Shown here piece by piece: positions 60,576-64,000 of a DNA stretch of 64,000 nt (positions within the stretch are counted from its first letter, which is position 1; every line of letters begins with the position of its first letter). This DNA comes from Lytechinus pictus (lineage: Eukaryota; Echinodermata; Echinoidea; Temnopleuroida; Toxopneustidae). The stretch is taken from the NCBI RefSeq assembly GCF_037042905.1, contig NC_087252.1, forward strand, positions 4,492,201-4,556,200, read 5' to 3'. The notes under the pieces are model-generated. The model saw nothing but the letters and a program-made list of their open reading frames with translations. It was not told the DNA's origin and did no database searches. The position numbers were made by a program, and so were the translations under genes.

Positions 60576-61480
60576 TGAAGGAGTGATCTCACAATAAGGT
60601 GCATGCATGTATTATGAAATGCAAGTATTCCATTTTATTTGATTTATGACTCATTTTAATTGGAAAACATGTTTTTCAAACTGTTAATGTATTATACATT
60701 AGATTGCATAGTATGATATTGATATTATTTTGTCAATTGAATGTGTTTGAAGTGCTTAATCAATAATGAATAAATAATGATATTGGATTGTAAGAATTAT
60801 GAATATTGTAGATACCATTATTTTATATTTCGGGAGGTGTAATAGAAAATTAATTCAAAAGAGGGGGGCATGGGCAGGCTGTGCCCCCCCCCCCCCTCTG
60901 GATCTGCCAGTAATAGAAGTGATAAATAGCGTTTTTTAGGAAATTATTTCTGAAGTGAAGAAGGACTGTGATTTATGGTTTGAAATTGGTTGATTGATTG
61001 ATTGACTGATTCATTGCTTTGTTTCTTTTTTTCTCATTGATTAATTGAATGAATGATTGTTAGATTGGCTCTTTTGACTGATTGTTTAATTCATTTTTTG
61101 AATGATTGAATGATTAATTGTTCGAAACATTGATTAAATCCTTGAAATAATAATTGGAAATTGACTAAATAGACTAACATAATCATTGATCTGTATAAAT
61201 CTACAATCAATATGCATGACACCACTTGATTCGACAAAATGACAAAATTTGATACCCTTTGAATATGACCCAAGTTTATTTTGAACCCGACCGTGTTCTG
61301 TGTTCTCTCATTCCTGAACGAAACTTATTTTTGATGAAAAGATTTGTAAGGTGGAACTGATAACATGCACCCATTATCATCAAATAGACATCACACATGT
61401 CATAACTTGGAACAAAAATTTGACAGACTTATACTGTAGTATAGTTAAGTATAGTTGTTTTTTTTTTTTCAAATTAGATC
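60576..61480. other. AT-rich intergenic DNA, no gene seen
   Basis: AT-rich sequence with GATTGATTGATTGA repeats near 60990-61010 and a poly-C fragment (60883-60896). AATAAATAATG near 60768 could be a distal TTC12 poly(A) signal. Confidence 0.4.
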
Positions 61481-61534
61481 AAACGCAATTACAATAATGA
61501 TAAAAATCATAACATAAAAGATATCAAAATGAAT

Positions 61535-61572
61535 ACGCACACACACATTCGCACGCACACACACACACGGAT
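61535..61572 (+). repeat. (CA)n microsatellite
   Basis: CACACACACATTCGCACGCA followed by more CA units. Confidence 0.85.
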
Positions 61573-61900
61573 ACATCGCTCATGGCAACGTCCTCATCTT
61601 GATTTAAATATTCATGTACCCATATTCATAATCACCCATTTATGAATTTCATCTCCCATGTCGACTTTACACACAAATTATAAAAATGAGCCATTTTCGG
61701 AGTGACATTAATTATCACATAAAGAGTCACGTGGCGTCGCGATTCTATCCACGTACGCCACGAATTTGGAAAAGATATTTTTGCACAATTTCTCGAATCG
61801 AGGCGGTGCCAAGCTATTTATTATATCTATATTCTTCATTAAGCAGATATACTATATCATCCATTGACCATCGGATCGGGGTCATCCTAGCCACTAACCC

Positions 61901-61975
61901 GTCTCTGTGGTCTAGTGGTTAAGGCACCGTCCGGCGTTCAAAGCTGGGAGCCCGGGTTCGATTCTCGGCAGAGAC
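61901..61975 (+). tRNA. tRNA-like sequence with apparent UCA anticodon (probably a SINE head)
   Basis: The 75-nt stretch folds as a cloverleaf. Acceptor stem GTCTCTG/CAGAGAC is perfect (7 bp). Anticodon stem CCGGC/GCTGG has loop GTTCAAA, anticodon TCA at 61938-61940. T stem CCGGG/CTCGG has loop TTCGATT. A-box TGGTCTAGTGG and B-box GGTTCGATTCT are intact. The interval between acceptor and anticodon stems is 23 nt, longer than usual, and the D stem is weak. A non-tRNA tail reading GGCAGATAGCTCTGGGAACC follows, so a tRNA-derived SINE is more likely than a working suppressor tRNA. Confidence 0.4.
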
Positions 61976-62122
61976 ATTTTTTCGGCATTACCAATTTTTC
62001 CGAAGGGCAGATAGCTCTGGGAACCTTGATTTAAGCTATGCCTACCATTGTTCTCTTCATCCATTTCATTCACAAAATAGTTAAATAAAAGAGTTGCCAA
62101 AGCTGTTGTACATGTATAATTT

Positions 62123-62127
<5 letters not shown>

Positions 62128-62159
<32 letters not shown>

Positions 62160-62170
62160 TTATATATATA
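62128..62170 (+). repeat. (TA)n microsatellite
   Basis: TATATATATATATATATATA run used as the insertion site of the next element (TA target). Confidence 0.85.
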
Positions 62171-62807
62171 CAGTTGAGGTCAGAAGTTTACATACACCCA
62201 GGAAATAGTTGACACTTTCCAAACATCATAAAATTTACTGTATCTTATAAAATATTGTTGTTATCATGACGAATTTGATATTAAACAAATGAGTATATCA
62301 TGCTCCTTCATCACATTGCTTTGTCACCAGGAGCTGAAATATGTTTAGGTGTCCTCTTTTCCTCCAAAACTCTTCATACTTTATACAAATTAAAAATAAA
62401 AACTTGACAAAAACATTTAATGTCTGTGCTTTTTACTTCTCAACACAAACATTTCAGATTACTCTTTTTTGTTTAGTGGTGACATATCATGACAGAAAAC
62501 GTAATATAAATCATAGACTTGACATTTATATATTTCTATGAAAGGATGTTTGAAAATATGATAAAAACAATAGAATACATTTGGCACGAATATTACCTTT
62601 TTTCTTTAAAGAAAATTCTACCTGAAATATACTTTAATACCAATGGGATCCCAATTAAGTGAAAGAGCTTAATACGCTCTTTTGATTGATACCAAATTTG
62701 TCATAGTAGTATTTATATTTCTGAAGATACAGTAAAGTTTATGTTTGGCAAGCGAACAAATTTCACTGAATTCCATTGGTGTATATGTAAACTGTTGGCC
62801 TCAACTG
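62171..62807 (-). mobile_element. Tc1/mariner-type non-autonomous element, copy 3 (inverted)
   Basis: CAGTTGAGGTCAGAAGTTTA to TAAACTGTTGGCCTCAACTG, flanked by TA. Internal order is reversed relative to 13816-14466 and 23621-24252. The ORF at 62341-62541 is a by-product. Confidence 0.85.
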
Positions 62808-63677
62808 TATATATATTTATTTATTTATCATTTTATGAAATAACATTTTGTTAAAACATCATTTTGATTGACAGAGTCCCCAATTTCAGACTGTAGCTTT
62901 GATTTAAACATCCCCCCCCCCCTCAACGCATATGGACACCAAGGCAGTGCTCTGCATTATAAATTTCCGTTTAGTATTATAGTATATTTATTATTATTAT
63001 TATTAATAATAATCAATTAGGCTGAAACCGAATCAATTCAGCCATGTAAGCCTAAATCTGGTGAAAAGGAATCAAAATCGCAACCATTGTCCGGGGCCAA
63101 TCGAAGTACAAACACTGACTGAAAGAATATTTACAGGCGTTTATAATGAGAAACTCCGTTACTGTACGATATGAGCATGGTCTTCGTGAAAGTAGAGTCA
63201 ATTGAGTCTTGGTGTTTCGAAAGGGGGAGAGAAAAGACCAAGCCATTATCGTTTTTTTTTTTTTTTCTCTTTCTTTTCTTTCTTTTCCTTTTAATCTCTT
63301 CTTTTTATTTTCATCGCAATCGACCCCCCTTCCCGTCTGTGGTGCTGTGTAAATATAGCTCTATATATCGGGTAAAAAAATCAGCTGGAGAAAAAAAACC
63401 GTACGAAAATCATTGACGACTTAACATAACAACGCATTTTCATCTTTGACTATACATGTTCATAGTTAGTAAAGATTCTTTCTTTCGCAAACATTCATAA
63501 ATAGTCGTTCAAAAATAAGATAAAAACAGATTGTCAACATAAATCGTGTCACATGCGGATTCTGAACACAAAAGTTACACAAACTTTACATTCTGAAATA
63601 AAGAGTGGGCCTTAAAAAAAGGCCTTGCTTGTCAGGACAAGGGCTCAATCATGATACGATACGTGTATAGTGATGCT
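62808..63677. other. Intergenic, no gene recognised
   Basis: AT-rich with ATT repeats (62990-63010) and a T/CT run (63250-63300). ORFs at 63052-63246 and 63171-63416 have no recognisable homology. Confidence 0.4.
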
Positions 63678-64000
63678 TTAAAGGGATGGTCCGGGCTGAA
63701 AATATTTATATCTTAATACATAGAGTAGAATTCACTGAGCAAAATGCCGAAAATTTTATCAAAATCGGATAACAAATAATAAAGTTATTGAACTTTAAAG
63801 TTTAGTAATATTTATGAAAAGAGTCGATATGAATATTCATTAGGTGGGCTGATGATGTCACATCCCCACTTTCCGTTTTCTTATGCTATTACATAAAATC
63901 ATAATTATTTCATTACTTCATACTTGTGTGAATAATATGTCTCCCATATAATGAAATAAGTTGCAGCAATAAATATCTAATGCACTATTCAGTAGTCAAT
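63678..64000. mobile_element. TTAA-ended MITE, cut by the window end
   Basis: Starts TTAAAGGGATGGTCCGGGC and follows the left half and centre of 49995-50602 (ATTTATATCT, CAAAATCGGAT, TTAGGTGGGCTGATG). The right end lies beyond the window. Confidence 0.8.

Overview
The window looks like a piece of a deuterostome invertebrate genome, most likely an echinoderm and probably a sea urchin. The evidence is intron-rich genes with canonical GT-AG splicing, proteins closest in my memory to vertebrate orthologues, an AT-rich background, and a dense load of tRNA-derived SINEs, TTAA-ended MITEs and degenerate 'GCGAGCGCGAAGCGCGAGC' arrays of the kind I associate with sea urchin DNA. The species assignment is inference. 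No bacterial, organellar or viral gene was seen.

Four protein-coding genes can be assembled by hand from start to stop codon, with every exon junction in compatible phase. In order: (1) a HOATZ (C11orf88)-like ciliary gene on the minus strand (352-5796, 6 exons, 180 aa); (2) TMEM192, a four-pass lysosomal membrane protein, on the plus strand (12436-19761, 6 exons, 282 aa); (3) CCDC15, a coiled-coil centriole protein, on the minus strand (26450-37162, 8 exons, 521 aa); (4) TTC12, a TPR/armadillo-type dynein-arm assembly protein, on the plus strand (37731-58901, 18 exons, 731 aa). CCDC15 and TTC12 are head to head, 568 bp apart between start codons, so they probably share a bidirectional promoter. 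Three of the four genes serve cilia or centrioles, and their human orthologues (as I recall, HOATZ 11q23.1, TTC12 11q23.2, CCDC15 11q24.2) lie on one chromosome arm, which suggests an old conserved linkage.

Nearly everything else is repeats. Block 6.0-12.3 kb is a nest of a GAT/GGT microsatellite, poly-G-bordered DNA elements with GCGAGCGCGAAGCGCGAGC units, and MITEs inserted into each other. Introns carry Tc1/mariner-type non-autonomous elements (three copies of about 640 bp), TTAA-ended MITEs, hAT-like elements with target duplications (30519-31022, 51343-51984), tRNA-SINEs, two LINE 3' stubs, and several hairpin elements. TTC12 intron 1 holds a 731-bp palindrome. A later TTC12 intron holds a tandem element in which four units carry a DR1-type nuclear-receptor motif.

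No clearly new biological system was found. The best leads are the cilia gene linkage with its bidirectional promoter, near-perfect hairpins in introns (559-648, 36560-36677, 38696-39426), a SINE that supplies the polypyrimidine tract of TMEM192 exon 2, a broken duplicate of a TTC12 TPR exon, and an in-phase alternative TTC12 exon ending in a stop codon. The window ends inside a MITE at 64000, with no gene recognised after 58901.
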